64,000 nucleotides of DNA from Amycolatopsis sp. FBCC-B4732. GTDB lineage: Bacteria; Actinomycetota; Actinomycetes; Mycobacteriales; Pseudonocardiaceae. The first letter of the stretch is position 1. Each line of letters begins with the position of its first letter. The notes beneath the pieces are model-generated. The model saw nothing but the letters and a program-made list of their open reading frames with translations. It was not told where the DNA came from and searched no databases. Shown in pieces: positions 28,600 to 37,305 of this stretch. The stretch is taken from the NCBI RefSeq assembly GCF_023008405.1, contig NZ_CP095376.1, forward strand, positions 6,366,501 through 6,430,500, given 5' to 3'. The position numbers were made by a program, and so were the translations under genes.

Positions 28600-30507
28600 A
28601 TGAAGATCTGCGTTGTCGGATCAGGAATTTCCGGGCTTTCCACGGCACACTACCTCACCGACCGATCCGATGTTTCGGTCACCGTACTGGAAGGCGAGGC
28701 GCAATTCGGCGGACGCGCCAACGTCACGGATTCGGGCGAGCACTGCACCCGCTTGTTCCTGGCCGACTACCGATACCTGCTGGGCTTGTTCCAGGAGATC
28801 CCCGGCGCCGAAGGGGGAACCGTGCTCGACTCACTGCAGCGCTGCCACCGCTTCGCCAACCGCAGTGACGGGACCTGGGTCGAGATCGATCACATCTACG
28901 CATTCCTGGCCAAGACTCCCGGCTTGTCGATGCGAGACAAGGTGGCCATCGCGCGTTCCAACTGGCAGGCCATTCTCGTCGCCCGGCGAAGCGTACAGTC
29001 TTCGAACATATTCGGCTCCGTCTGGAACTGGTCAGCGCATTCCCTGACCCGGGCGATGGCCAGTTCACGAAGCGAATCGACCACCTACGCCCTGCCCGGA
29101 TCGACAGATCGTTGGCTCATCGATCCGTGGCTGGCTTTCCTCCGCGACCGCGGGGTCGAGTTCAGAGCCGACAGCCGCGTCGAGCGGATATCGCGGACGC
29201 CCGGCGGCGTCGAAGTCAGGACGACCGGCGGAGAGGAACACTACGACGCGGTCGTCTTCACAGGGTTCGTACACGACGCCTATGCCCTCCTCGACAGGTC
29301 GAGTGTCGCGCGCCCGATGGACTGTCGTCGGCACACCCATTGCAAGGCCTTCACGATCGACCTCGATCCGCGCGAAGAAGTCCTCGAAGCCGATTCGGTC
29401 CGGATCTACGCCGGCGCCGGCATCACCACCGTCGTGCAACCCGCAGAAGGCCGCTGTGTCACTCTAGCGGCCTTTCCCAAGTCGACCGAAGATCAGTACA
29501 TCGTCGACCACGTCACGGCCCAGTTGAACCTGGCCCATCCGCCGCTCCGGGTGCGGACCAGAACGAATCTCTCGCCCTCGGAGGCCGTGTTCGTCGGTGA
29601 GTACGTCGACCCCCGCCCGCTCGAGCAGGCGTTCGGTGATCGCGTCTTCTTCGCGGGAAGCTACACCCGGAACAGCTATCCGCTGGATTCCGCCGAAGGC
29701 GCCTGCCGATCCGCGTTCAACGCGGTCAGCAGGCTGGCACGCACCGATCCGGAAGTCACACCCCGGTCGGTCTTGGGATTGCCGGCCGCGGAACCGCCGC
29801 CACGCCAGGTGACTCGGACCCATCCCAACGCGCCCGCGCTCACCCGGGTGGATCGGGCACTGCGGAAAGCCGCGACGACGATCACCGCGGGCTGGGTGCC
29901 GCTGCTGGCCGACGTCGTGTTCGACGATGTCAGCGGACGCTCCTGGCCGCTTGCGGGGCCGGCCGTCTACGTCGCCAACCACCGATCGATCTTCGACGTG
30001 TTCGCAGGAGTGCTGGCGTTCCGGCACCTCGGTGTTTCACCGCGCCTGGTCATCGCCGAGAAGTACTTCCACCTCGGAGCCTTCGGCAAGGTCCTGCACG
30101 CGACCGGGGCGTTGCCCGCACTGCGCGGGTCCGACGCCACGGTCACCGCCGGAGCGGCAGCGATCCGCGCCGGCGAGTCCGTCGCGATCATGCCGGAGGG
30201 GAGGATCACGACGCCGGACGAAGCCGAGACAGCCGAGTACGGCCGAGGCGCCGCGGCGATCGCGCTCTCGACGGGCGTCCCGATAGTCCCGATCGGGGCG
30301 ATCGGTGCTCACCGGGTGTGGGCCGGTTCCCGTCCGTGGCCGCTGGTCAAATTGCGCCGACCGGAGGTCTTGATCAGGATCGGTGCGCCGATCGACCCGG
30401 CCGGCCACGACTGCCGGCAGCTGACCGACCGCGTCCGCGAAGCGGTTCGTGCACTGGAAACCGGAGGCAACTCGGAGCCCCGCGCAGAGCGGAGGGCGGC
30501 CGCGTGA
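28600..30507 (+). CDS. Fusion of FAD-dependent oxidoreductase and PlsC-type acyltransferase
   Basis: 635 residues. Residues 1-about 395 are a flavin amine-oxidase/desaturase-like domain: CVVGSGISGLSTAHYL dinucleotide fold, EGEAQFGGRA, and C-terminal FAGSYTRNSYPLDSAEGA. Residues about 425-625 are a 1-acylglycerol-phosphate acyltransferase-like domain with NHRSIFD (NHx4D) and MPEGRITT (motif III). ATG 28600 has GGAGAG at good spacing. The oxidoreductase half resembles the separate convergent protein at 31384-32592 (both have GEHCTRL, EIDH and PGSTD). The stop overlaps the patatin start (GTGA). An acyl-lipid or polyprenoid substrate is inferred. I do not know this fusion from characterised systems. 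Confidence 0.85.
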   Translation: MKICVVGSGISGLSTAHYLTDRSDVSVTVLEGEAQFGGRANVTDSGEHCTRLFLADYRYLLGLFQEIPGAEGGTVLDSLQRCHRFANRSDGTWVEIDHIYAFLAKTPGLSMRDKVAIARSNWQAILVARRSVQSSNIFGSVWNWSAHSLTRAMASSRSESTTYALPGSTDRWLIDPWLAFLRDRGVEFRADSRVERISRTPGGVEVRTTGGEEHYDAVVFTGFVHDAYALLDRSSVARPMDCRRHTHCKAFTIDLDPREEVLEADSVRIYAGAGITTVVQPAEGRCVTLAAFPKSTEDQYIVDHVTAQLNLAHPPLRVRTRTNLSPSEAVFVGEYVDPRPLEQAFGDRVFFAGSYTRNSYPLDSAEGACRSAFNAVSRLARTDPEVTPRSVLGLPAAEPPPRQVTRTHPNAPALTRVDRALRKAATTITAGWVPLLADVVFDDVSGRSWPLAGPAVYVANHRSIFDVFAGVLAFRHLGVSPRLVIAEKYFHLGAFGKVLHATGALPALRGSDATVTAGAAAIRAGESVAIMPEGRITTPDEAETAEYGRGAAAIALSTGVPIVPIGAIGAHRVWAGSRPWPLVKLRRPEVLIRIGAPIDPAGHDCRQLTDRVREAVRALETGGNSEPRAERRAAA

Positions 30508-31382
30508 CCGGTACTTCTCGGACGCACCGGTTGGCGACGCCGATCGCGTTCGTCTTCGGAGGCGGTGCCGCCTCGACAGCGTCACAAGTCGGCATGCTGG
30601 CAGCGGTCCTCGGCGCGGGTGTCCGCCCGGATCTCATCGTCGGGACGTCGGCAGGGGCGCTCAACGGCGTCGTCCTGGCCGACGACCCACGGAACGCGGT
30701 CGCACGGCTCACCGCCGTGTGGAGCAGTTGTGACCGCTCCCGGGTGATCGGGGATTCCCGGCTCAGGCAGGTGCGCAACCTCCTGGGCGGGCACTACATG
30801 TTCCGCAACAAGAGGCTGGCCGGACTGTTCACGGCCGAGGTGACCGCTCGGTCCTTCGCCGAGTTGACCATCCCGTTCGCCTGCGTGGCGACGGACCTCG
30901 CGACCGGAGAACCAGCCCTTCTCGAGCAGGGCGACCTGGTCGACGCGCTGCTGGCGACTTGCGCGATTCCCGGCGTCTTCCCCCTGATCCGGCGTGACGG
31001 CAAACTGCTCGCCGACGGCGGCTACGTCGCCAACGTCCCGATCCGGCAGGCGATCGATCTCGGCGCCGCCTCGCTCGTCGTGTTCGACGGCCGTCCTCGT
31101 CTGGCGACCCGTGGCGAGCCGAAGGACGTCCGGGACTCGACGACGGCGGCGTTCGCGGCCGCCCTCAACCGCCAGTACGTCAACGACATCGAGTTCGCCA
31201 GGGAGACCATGCCGGTACTCTGCCTTCCCGGTCAGCCCACGGGACACGTCAAGGGCTTCGACTTCGGAAATTCCGCCAAGATGATCTCCGACGCGCAGGA
31301 TGCTTCCCGGCATTTCCTGCGCCAGGACCTCCTCAGACCGCCCGCCACCAGTCCCAGGAACAACACCGACGTCGTGGCCTAG
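30504..31382 (+). CDS. Patatin-like phospholipase
   Basis: 292 residues. Ser-Asp dyad hydrolase: FVFGGGAASTASQVG (oxyanion Gly loop), nucleophile GTSAG, and catalytic DGGYV; CAIPGVFPLI between them is typical. GTG 30504 overlaps the preceding stop and GGAGGG precedes it, which fixes the start against a longer open frame. Likely hydrolyses an acyl lipid made or handled by the upstream fusion enzyme. Its stop lies two bases from the stop of the convergent oxidoreductase. Confidence 0.92.
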   Translation: MTGTSRTHRLATPIAFVFGGGAASTASQVGMLAAVLGAGVRPDLIVGTSAGALNGVVLADDPRNAVARLTAVWSSCDRSRVIGDSRLRQVRNLLGGHYMFRNKRLAGLFTAEVTARSFAELTIPFACVATDLATGEPALLEQGDLVDALLATCAIPGVFPLIRRDGKLLADGGYVANVPIRQAIDLGAASLVVFDGRPRLATRGEPKDVRDSTTAAFAAALNRQYVNDIEFARETMPVLCLPGQPTGHVKGFDFGNSAKMISDAQDASRHFLRQDLLRPPATSPRNNTDVVA

Positions 31383-31383
31383 C

Positions 31384-32592
31384 TCAAGGTGTGGTGAGGC
31401 GATTCCGCACCGCTCGGTTCAGCTCTTCGACCGCCAGCTGGGCGGAGCGGATCGCCGACTCCGCCGAGTCGTAGGGATACCCCGAAGCCAGCCACGAACC
31501 GGCGAGCGACACACCGGCCGGCCCGCCGGCCAGGACCTTCGCGGCTTTCGGCATCGTGGCGGACCACACCGCCGCCCCCGGCGCCAGGTTGTCCCGGACC
31601 CGGACCCGTCCGAAACCGTGCTGAAGCAGCAGGAACAACCGCACCAGCTCGAGCACGTAAGCGTCATCGGTGGACACCGACTTGGTGCACAGGACGACGC
31701 ACCGGGAGGCGGCAGGCTGAACGAGGATCGCAATCCCCGCCCGGCAGTACAACTGGGGAAGGGAGTCAGCGAGCACCTGTTCGCGTCCGTCCAGTTCGAC
31801 GGTCAGGACTTTGCAGTGCGAATGGCGCAAGGACGCCGGCAACCGGTGGGCGATGCGGCTCGAATCGAGCACAACGCCGAGATCACTGGGGAAGAGAGCC
31901 AGGACGACGGCGTCGTAGACATCGTCGCCCTGGTCGGTGAACGACAGCCGGGTGATCTCGTGGTTCGTGTTGAGGCGGACGTTCTGCTCCTGCAGATGCC
32001 TGCGTAGTGGAGCAACGAGAAAGTGGTCTGTCGAACCGGGAAACGCGTAGACCCGGTCGGTTCGCCACGCCTGCCGGATCATCGTGGCGGCGCTCGCTAT
32101 CGAATACTGCCGCCAGCTCCCGAACACGTTGAGGTTCGGTCCGTGAGCCGCCGCCACCAACGGCTTCTCCTTACCGCGTCGGTACATCGTCCAGCGATCG
32201 CGCAGGGAGAGCCCGGACGCCCGGAACCGGTTGAGGTGATCGATCTCGATCCACTCGCCCCGCGGTCCCCATTCCATCCGCCGAACCGGCGTGATCGAGT
32301 CGGCCACGGTCGTGTGCCCGCGAGCCCCCGGTACCCGAGCCAGCAACTGGCGGGTCGCGTCGTAGTCGGGAAGCAGCAGCCGGGTGCAGTGCTCGCCTTC
32401 ACCGGGGCCCTCCGCGGCCCGGCCGCCGAACACTTCGTTCTTTTCGAAGACCGTGACCTCCCATCGCCGTTCTGCGGCGAGCAGCGTGGCCGCGGCCAAC
32501 CCGGCCAGACCACCGCCGACCACCGCCACTTTGTTCCCGGCAGCCGGCCCGGCCGGCCCACCGTTGCGGATGTACAGCGTCGAACGGTTCAT
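31384..32592 (-). CDS. FAD-dependent oxidoreductase (amine oxidase/desaturase-like)
   Basis: 402 residues. VAVVGGGLAGLAAATLL dinucleotide fold near residue 20, VFEKNEVFGGRA, and a closing SLAGSWLASGYPYDSAESA. Paralogous to the flavin half of the fusion protein at 28600-30507: shared GEHCTRL, EIDHL, SLRD, YAFPGSTD and HCK. Such folds include phytoene desaturases and the hydroxysqualene dehydroxylase HpnE. Convergent with the patatin gene. The reaction is unknown. Confidence 0.85.
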   Translation of the reverse strand: MNRSTLYIRNGGPAGPAAGNKVAVVGGGLAGLAAATLLAAERRWEVTVFEKNEVFGGRAAEGPGEGEHCTRLLLPDYDATRQLLARVPGARGHTTVADSITPVRRMEWGPRGEWIEIDHLNRFRASGLSLRDRWTMYRRGKEKPLVAAAHGPNLNVFGSWRQYSIASAATMIRQAWRTDRVYAFPGSTDHFLVAPLRRHLQEQNVRLNTNHEITRLSFTDQGDDVYDAVVLALFPSDLGVVLDSSRIAHRLPASLRHSHCKVLTVELDGREQVLADSLPQLYCRAGIAILVQPAASRCVVLCTKSVSTDDAYVLELVRLFLLLQHGFGRVRVRDNLAPGAAVWSATMPKAAKVLAGGPAGVSLAGSWLASGYPYDSAESAIRSAQLAVEELNRAVRNRLTTP

Positions 32593-32715
32593 CACTGCCC
32601 TCGGTTCGGGTTCGGTGCTGCTCCTGGCCGGACCGTCTCGTCCGCACGGATCAGGAGTCGCTGCCGGCACCTCGGACTGCTACGGCGGGAAGACGACAAA
32701 GAGGTCACGATCGAT

Positions 32716-33027
32716 GTGACTCACCGTGCTCCGGCACTTCGCTACCGGACGCTCCTGCGTCATCCCCGTTGGCCGGCCCACGAGTTCGACCCGCTCTACG
32801 GACGGGCACTCACCCTGCGGTACTCCGAACTTGGCAACGAGCTCGGCGGCGAGCAGCACATCAGTCCGTACGCAGTGCGCGTGCCGGCCGACCATCGGCG
32901 CGAAGCAACCGTGCGGATCACCGCCGCTGTGAAGGATGTCCTGTTCAGACCTCCGATCACGGCCACGTCCGAACGCGCAGCATGGGAGCAGTTGCGCGAG
33001 AAGCGGCGCCGCGCCACCGAAAGATGA
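32716..33027 (+). CDS. Hypothetical protein, about 103 residues
   Basis: Open frame from GTG 32716, divergent from the flavoprotein gene, with protein-like composition (RALTLRYSELGNELGG, ISPYAVRVPADHRRE, RAAWEQLREKRRRA). GAGG lies about 11 bases before the GTG, wider than usual. No family recognised and no membrane segment. It could be a remnant in the accessory block. Confidence 0.4.
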   Translation: MTHRAPALRYRTLLRHPRWPAHEFDPLYGRALTLRYSELGNELGGEQHISPYAVRVPADHRREATVRITAAVKDVLFRPPITATSERAAWEQLREKRRRATER

Positions 33028-33177
33028 TGGCAGCTTCGATATCTCGACCTGGTTCTCAGGACTCCAGCACACGTTCGTCCGCGCGAGGCCGGCTCCCCGT
33101 CGATGTCACAGTTCACGCCTCCGGCCGCTCTAGGTGACGTACCAGCTCATCACACCGAGGGAAGGTGATCAGTCGTC

Positions 33178-33411
33178 GTGACTTCTCTGTTGGTGGTCGC
33201 CGCGACCGCCGTCGCCAGTACGGCCGTGGCGATGGCCAGGATCTGCGCGAAAGCTCGAAGCCGGACCTCCGGGATCCGGCGGTCGATCGTCCGGGACTTC
33301 ACCCGTGGCGCTCCGCCCGGCAGTACGCTCACCACGTTCGGGCAAGGAAGCCGAACCTGGGTCACCATCGGAGGGCCCGGGGAGGAGCCGGGTATTCATG
33401 GCCGACGATGA
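33178..33411 (+). CDS. Small membrane protein overlapping the sigma-factor gene
   Basis: 77 residues with one N-terminal hydrophobic segment (SLLVVAATAVASTAVAMA) followed by a basic stretch (RICAKARSRTSGIRR) and a Gly-rich end, so probably a single-pass protein with a short cytosolic tail. Its last 14 bases overlap the sigma gene start in another frame, and the sigma gene's GGAGGAG lies inside it, indicating translational coupling. Possible sigma-factor partner; no known family. Confidence 0.55.
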   Translation: MTSLLVVAATAVASTAVAMARICAKARSRTSGIRRSIVRDFTRGAPPGSTLTTFGQGSRTWVTIGGPGEEPGIHGRR

Positions 33412-34012
33412 CGGAGCTCGTACCGAAGCGCAACACCACGCACGGCGGCAGTTGTTCACGCCGTCTTCGCTCGATCGGCAGCCCGTCACCACCCGGAGCC
33501 GCGCGGATCGTCTGCGTGCCGACTACTCGCGGTTCTACCGCGCCGAGTCGGCTCCTCTCACAGGATTCCTGATCATGGCTTTCGGAGCGTCCGTCGAGGA
33601 TGCCTGGGATGCGGCACAAACGGCCTTCACGAGCGCGTGGGTCAAATGGGCCACCCTGTCCGACAATCGCATGGCGAGAAAAGCCTGGCTCCGGACGACC
33701 GCTACTCGGGCGTACTGGCGCCTCAGCCCGGACCGGACGCACCGGTCGCACCACGATGTACCCGATCACCCGGATACCGGCCTGATGCCCGATGACGTCG
33801 TCGCTCTCGCGAACAGCACGACCGACGCCCGCCTCGTGCTCGACACACTCCCACCGACCCAGCGACTGCACCTGACCTGGCACCTGGACGGCTACACCAA
33901 CGCGGAAATCGCTGCACAGACGGGCAAGAACGAAGCTGCCGTCCGCAAGAACATCTCCCGCGCGCTGACCACGCTCAGCCTCAGGCTCAAGGCGGTGTCC
34001 CATGACCAGTGA
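33398..34012 (+). CDS. ECF-type RNA polymerase sigma factor
   Basis: 204 residues. Region 2 is at about 40-105 (FGASVEDAWDAAQTAFTSAW, WLRTTATRAYWR); region 4 at about 140-195 carries the helix-turn-helix (LTWHLDGYTNAEIAAQTGKN, AAVRKNISRAL). ATG 33398 is chosen for the upstream GGAGGAG; an earlier in-frame start lacks one. Overlaps the gene before it by 14 bases and the gene after by 11. Expected to steer transcription to a small regulon, possibly the nearby lipid genes, but no shared promoter motif was established. Confidence 0.82.
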   Translation: MADDDGARTEAQHHARRQLFTPSSLDRQPVTTRSRADRLRADYSRFYRAESAPLTGFLIMAFGASVEDAWDAAQTAFTSAWVKWATLSDNRMARKAWLRTTATRAYWRLSPDRTHRSHHDVPDHPDTGLMPDDVVALANSTTDARLVLDTLPPTQRLHLTWHLDGYTNAEIAAQTGKNEAAVRKNISRALTTLSLRLKAVSHDQ

Positions 34013-34250
34013 TCCACATCCGGAAAGTGGCGCGACGCCCGATGCCGACGACGTCGCCGCGGTCTACGCCTTCTTGGGCCGCGCATCCGACGAGTTGCTC
34101 GGAGGCCTGGACCGGGTTCTGCCCGTCGAAGCCGCCATCTCCGCCACGATCGGCCCTGATTCCCCGATTCCCAAAGCTCCGCCTCGGAGCCGCAAGGAAC
34201 GACGGGCCCGTCGGATCCGGCGGTGGGAACGGCGACCGACCACCGGATAG
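34002..34250 (+). CDS. Small protein coupled to the ECF sigma factor
   Basis: 82 residues. An acidic first half (DADDVAAVYAFLGRASDEL) and a very basic C-terminus (RSRKERRARRIRRWERR). The ATG lies inside the end of the sigma gene, so the two are co-translated. Position suggests a regulator or anti-sigma-like partner, but there is no zinc-binding HxxxCxxC motif and no membrane span. No family recognised. Confidence 0.6.
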   Translation: MTSDPHPESGATPDADDVAAVYAFLGRASDELLGGLDRVLPVEAAISATIGPDSPIPKAPPRSRKERRARRIRRWERRPTTG

Positions 34251-34274
34251 CAGTGGCCTGGTATGGCCCGCGGC

Positions 34275-34305
34275 CTCACTCACGCTGGCGTCCGGCGTGA
34301 GTGAG
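34275..34305 (+). terminator. Hairpin terminator after the sigma-factor operon
   Basis: Perfect 11-bp arms CTCACTCACGC and GCGTGAGTGAG around nine bases, about 25 bases after the last stop codon. Confidence 0.7.
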
Positions 34306-34484
34306 TCCCCGTGCCATCACCTGCATCTGCAGGTCCGTGATCGGGAAGAACGTCACCCGACTCAGCGTCCACGTACACGGTCCGGGTGATGAGGCAACGA
34401 TCATGGTCGAACTACCTGCCAAGCACTTACCCAGGTCGGCGCAAGCTGCGGAAAGAATCTCCGACGCCCTGGCATAAACACAGC

Positions 34485-34518
34485 AAAAGCCGCACCGACC
34501 TGAGTCGACGCGGCTTCT
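34485..34518 (-). terminator. Terminator of the tRNA-Gln/tRNA-Glu transcript
   Basis: Read on the minus strand, AAGCCGC ... GCGGCTTTT with a T-run, about ten bases beyond the tRNA-Glu 3' end. Confidence 0.65.
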
Positions 34519-34531
34519 TCGATACTGCTGG

Positions 34532-34604
34532 TACCCCCGATGGGATTCGAACCCACGCTACCGGCGTGAGAGGCCGGCGTCCTAGGCCGCTAGACGACGG
34601 GGGC
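34532..34604 (-). tRNA. tRNA-Glu (anticodon CTC)
   Basis: Cloverleaf of 73 bases: acceptor GCCCCCG with CGGGGGT, anticodon stem-loop CCGGCCTCTCACGCCGG with anticodon CTC, T-arm GTGGGTTCGAATCCCAT. The 3' CCA is encoded (34531-34529). The G1-U72 acceptor pair is typical of actinobacterial tRNA-Glu. Confidence 0.96.
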
Positions 34605-34703
34605 TAGGAACTTCCTGGTTTCCCAGGGCTTTTCGGTTTTTCTTGCTGGAGAGAACTTACCAGAGGCGATTTCTCGCTCTGCAGGGGGGGTCACTCTCCG
34701 CAG

Positions 34704-34775
34704 CTGGGGTACCAGGACTCGAACCTAGACTAACTGGACCAGAACCAGTCGTGCTGCCAATTACACCATACCCCA
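34704..34775 (-). tRNA. tRNA-Gln (anticodon CTG)
   Basis: 72 bases: acceptor TGGGGTA with TACCCCA, anticodon stem-loop ACTGGTTCTGGTCCAGT with anticodon CTG, T-arm AGGTTCGAGTCCT, discriminator G. CCA is not encoded. Lies 99 bases upstream of tRNA-Glu on the same strand, so both may share a transcript. Confidence 0.96.
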
Positions 34776-34824
34776 GTGAGGTACTTTCCCGGCTTGCCGG
34801 TCCAGCACCGCACGAGGAGAAATA

Positions 34825-35652
34825 CTAGAGCACGCCGTTCCCGACCGTGAAAGCGGGGGTCTCGGCTCGGCGCTGGGCGGGGACGCCGATCGTCGCGTAC
34901 TCGGAAACCAGCAGCTCAGGGAGCTCGGCGAGGCCGGCCAGCGTGTGGACGCCCGCCGGGGCGCGCTCGCCGATGCCGTCGCGATCGAGCCAGATCGCGC
35001 CGAGGCCCGCGTCGCGGGCGCCGATCGCGTCCGTGTCCAGTTTGTCGCCGATGTGGACCGCCTGGTCCGGGGCGCAGTCCATGCCCAGGCACACCGTGTG
35101 GAACATCACCGGGTCGGGCTTCGCCACGCCCAGTTCGCCCGCGATGGCCACGTGGTCGAAGAACGGGGCCAGGCCGAGGTCGGCGATCTTGCGCCGCTGG
35201 TGGACGCCCGAGGCGTTCGTCACCGCCGCCAGGGCCAGGCCGGCCGCGCGGAGCCACTCCAGGCACGGGAGGACGTCGTCGAACAGCTGCCACGAATGAT
35301 CGAGCAGTTCTCTTCGGCGGCGCTCGAACGAGCTCACCTGCTCGGCGTCGGCGAAGATGCCGAGCTCGGCCAGGAAACAGTCCGTGCGCCGCTGGTGCAT
35401 GGTCGCGTAGTCGAGTTCGCCGGCGACGACCAAGGCGACGTGCTCTTCGGTGATCAAGTCCCACAGCGGCCACAGGTCGCCCCGGCCGGTGAGGATGTGG
35501 AGGGTGCGGCGGATCGCGGCGGTGCAGTCGATCAGGGTGTCGTCGATGTCCAGGCACACCAGCCGCAACTCGGGCGGCGCCCAGGGCTCGGACGCTCCCG
35601 CGGCGGGCGAGGCGGTTCGCGAAGGGGTCCGGGGTGCCAAGGCGAAATCCAC
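34825..35652 (-). CDS. HAD-superfamily hydrolase (phosphatase)
   Basis: 275 residues. HAD motif I is CLDIDDTLID (about 33-42); a helical cap follows; motif II TNAS, motif III Lys in GVAKPDP, motif IV HIGDKLDTDAIGA. The first 25 residues are a low-complexity lead. Probably removes phosphate from a small metabolite; substrate unknown. Single gene between the tRNA pair and a divergent monooxygenase. Confidence 0.88.
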   Translation of the reverse strand: MDFALAPRTPSRTASPAAGASEPWAPPELRLVCLDIDDTLIDCTAAIRRTLHILTGRGDLWPLWDLITEEHVALVVAGELDYATMHQRRTDCFLAELGIFADAEQVSSFERRRRELLDHSWQLFDDVLPCLEWLRAAGLALAAVTNASGVHQRRKIADLGLAPFFDHVAIAGELGVAKPDPVMFHTVCLGMDCAPDQAVHIGDKLDTDAIGARDAGLGAIWLDRDGIGERAPAGVHTLAGLAELPELLVSEYATIGVPAQRRAETPAFTVGNGVL

Positions 35653-36051
35653 CCAGTGAGGCTAGGGCAACCGCCGCGTTCGCGACGCTGCCAAAGAGGT
35701 GATTGGCGCACGCCCGTTCCGGCGCAGCCGCTCTACTCCCAGTTGGCGAACCGTCTTCTGCCGGTTACCCGACACCGATCGCGGGCGACGTCGACTCCTC
35801 CGGTGCGGACCGTTCCCACTCCGCGAAAACCCTTGCGGTGCTTGGAGATCCGTTCCGTCCACAAGCGCGGACCGGCCATCCCGCGGCGTGGCCGGGCAAA
35901 GTCGACCAACAGTCGCGTTTGGACGGTTTCCGGCAACCACCGGGCCGTAGCCCGATCAGCGTATCCCCGGTCACAGCCCTTGACGCCGAGGTTCGGCGGG
36001 TGCATCCTCACCTTATTCAACAAGTGATGAATAGATGGGGAGATGGTCGAG
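35653..36051. other. Intergenic region, no gene recognised
   Basis: About 400 bases between divergent genes. Several open frames cross it but all are Arg/Pro/Ser-rich and lack ribosome sites. Should contain promoters of the HAD and monooxygenase genes; none stands out. Confidence 0.5.
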
Positions 36052-37290
36052 ATGACCGAACGCACGGGCTGCGTCGTCATCGGTGGCGGGCCGGCCGGGA
36101 TGGTCACGGGGCTTTTGCTGGCCCGGGCCGGCGTCGAGGTGACGGTGCTGGAGAAGCACGCGGACTTCCTGCGCGACTTCCGCGGCGACACGGTGCACCC
36201 GTCCACGCTGACACTGCTGGACGAGCTGGGCCTCGGCGAGAAGTTCCACGCGCTGCCGCACAGCGAACTGACGTCCGCCGGGTTCCCGCAGGAGAACGGC
36301 GAGGTGATGAAGCTGGCCGACTTCACCCGGTTGAAGGTCGCCCACCGGTACATCGCGATGGTGCCGCAGTGGGACTTCCTCGACCTGCTCGCCGAGAGCG
36401 CCCGCAAGGAGCCGACGTTCGTCCAGCGGATGGAGACCGAGTGCACCGGCCTGGTCCGGGAGCACGGCCGCGTCGCCGGCGTCACCTACCGCACGAAGGA
36501 CGGCGAGACCGGGGAAATCCGAGCCGACCTGGTGATCGCGGCCGACGGACGCTGGTCGCTGGCGCGCCGCGAAGCCGATCTGGTGCCGCGGGAGTACGAC
36601 TGCCCGTTCGACGTCTGGTGGTTCCGGCTCTCGCGCAAGGACGGCGACGTGGGCGGCATGCTCATGCCGAGGATGCGCGACCGCCGTTTCGCCGTGCCGC
36701 TCCCCCGGCCCGACTTCTTCCAGGTCGCCTACCTCGGCCCGAAGGGCGACGATCTGCGCGAGCAGGGCATCGAGGTGTTCCGCGACAACGTCACGCAGAT
36801 CTGCCCGGAGTTCGCCGACCGGGTGCACGAGCTGGAGACGATGGACGACGTCAAGTTCCTCGACGTGCGGCTCAACCTGCTGCGCAGGTGGCACGTCGAC
36901 GGGCTGCTCTGCATCGGCGACGCGGCGCACGCGATGTCGCCCATCGGCGGCGTCGGGATCAACCTCGCGGTGCAGGACGCGGTCGCGGCGGCGACGCTGC
37001 TGGCCGAGCCGCTGCGCCGGGGCCGCCCGTCGCCGGCGGACCTGGCGAAGGTGCGCGGACGGCGGCTGGCACCGACACTGCTGGTGCAGGGGCTGCAGCG
37101 GCTGCTGCACCGGACCGTGATGCGCGCGGTGATGGCGGGCAAGCGCAACGGCCCGCCGGCGCCGATGATCAAGCTGTTCGCGCGGTTCCCGCGGCTGTCG
37201 TACTTCCCGGCCCGGCTCCTCGGCCTCGGGCTGCGGCCGGAGCACGCTCCGGCGTTCGCCCGGCGGCCGATGGAGCCGGCCCGGCGCTGA
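36052..37290 (+). CDS. FAD-dependent aromatic-ring-type monooxygenase (class A)
   Basis: About 412 residues. VVIGGGPAGMVTGLLLARAG Rossmann start, the mid-chain ADGRWS motif and the second FAD motif CIGDAAHAMSPIGGVGINLA, typical of p-hydroxybenzoate-hydroxylase-like flavoproteins (UbiH/PgaE type). Needs NAD(P)H and oxygen; the substrate could be a phenol or polyketide. GGGGAG is nine bases before ATG 36052; ATG 36043 has no spacing to it. Not linked to a recognisable pathway here. Confidence 0.9.
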   Translation: MTERTGCVVIGGGPAGMVTGLLLARAGVEVTVLEKHADFLRDFRGDTVHPSTLTLLDELGLGEKFHALPHSELTSAGFPQENGEVMKLADFTRLKVAHRYIAMVPQWDFLDLLAESARKEPTFVQRMETECTGLVREHGRVAGVTYRTKDGETGEIRADLVIAADGRWSLARREADLVPREYDCPFDVWWFRLSRKDGDVGGMLMPRMRDRRFAVPLPRPDFFQVAYLGPKGDDLREQGIEVFRDNVTQICPEFADRVHELETMDDVKFLDVRLNLLRRWHVDGLLCIGDAAHAMSPIGGVGINLAVQDAVAAATLLAEPLRRGRPSPADLAKVRGRRLAPTLLVQGLQRLLHRTVMRAVMAGKRNGPPAPMIKLFARFPRLSYFPARLLGLGLRPEHAPAFARRPMEPARR

Positions 37291-37305
37291 ATCGAAAAGC
37301 GGGGA

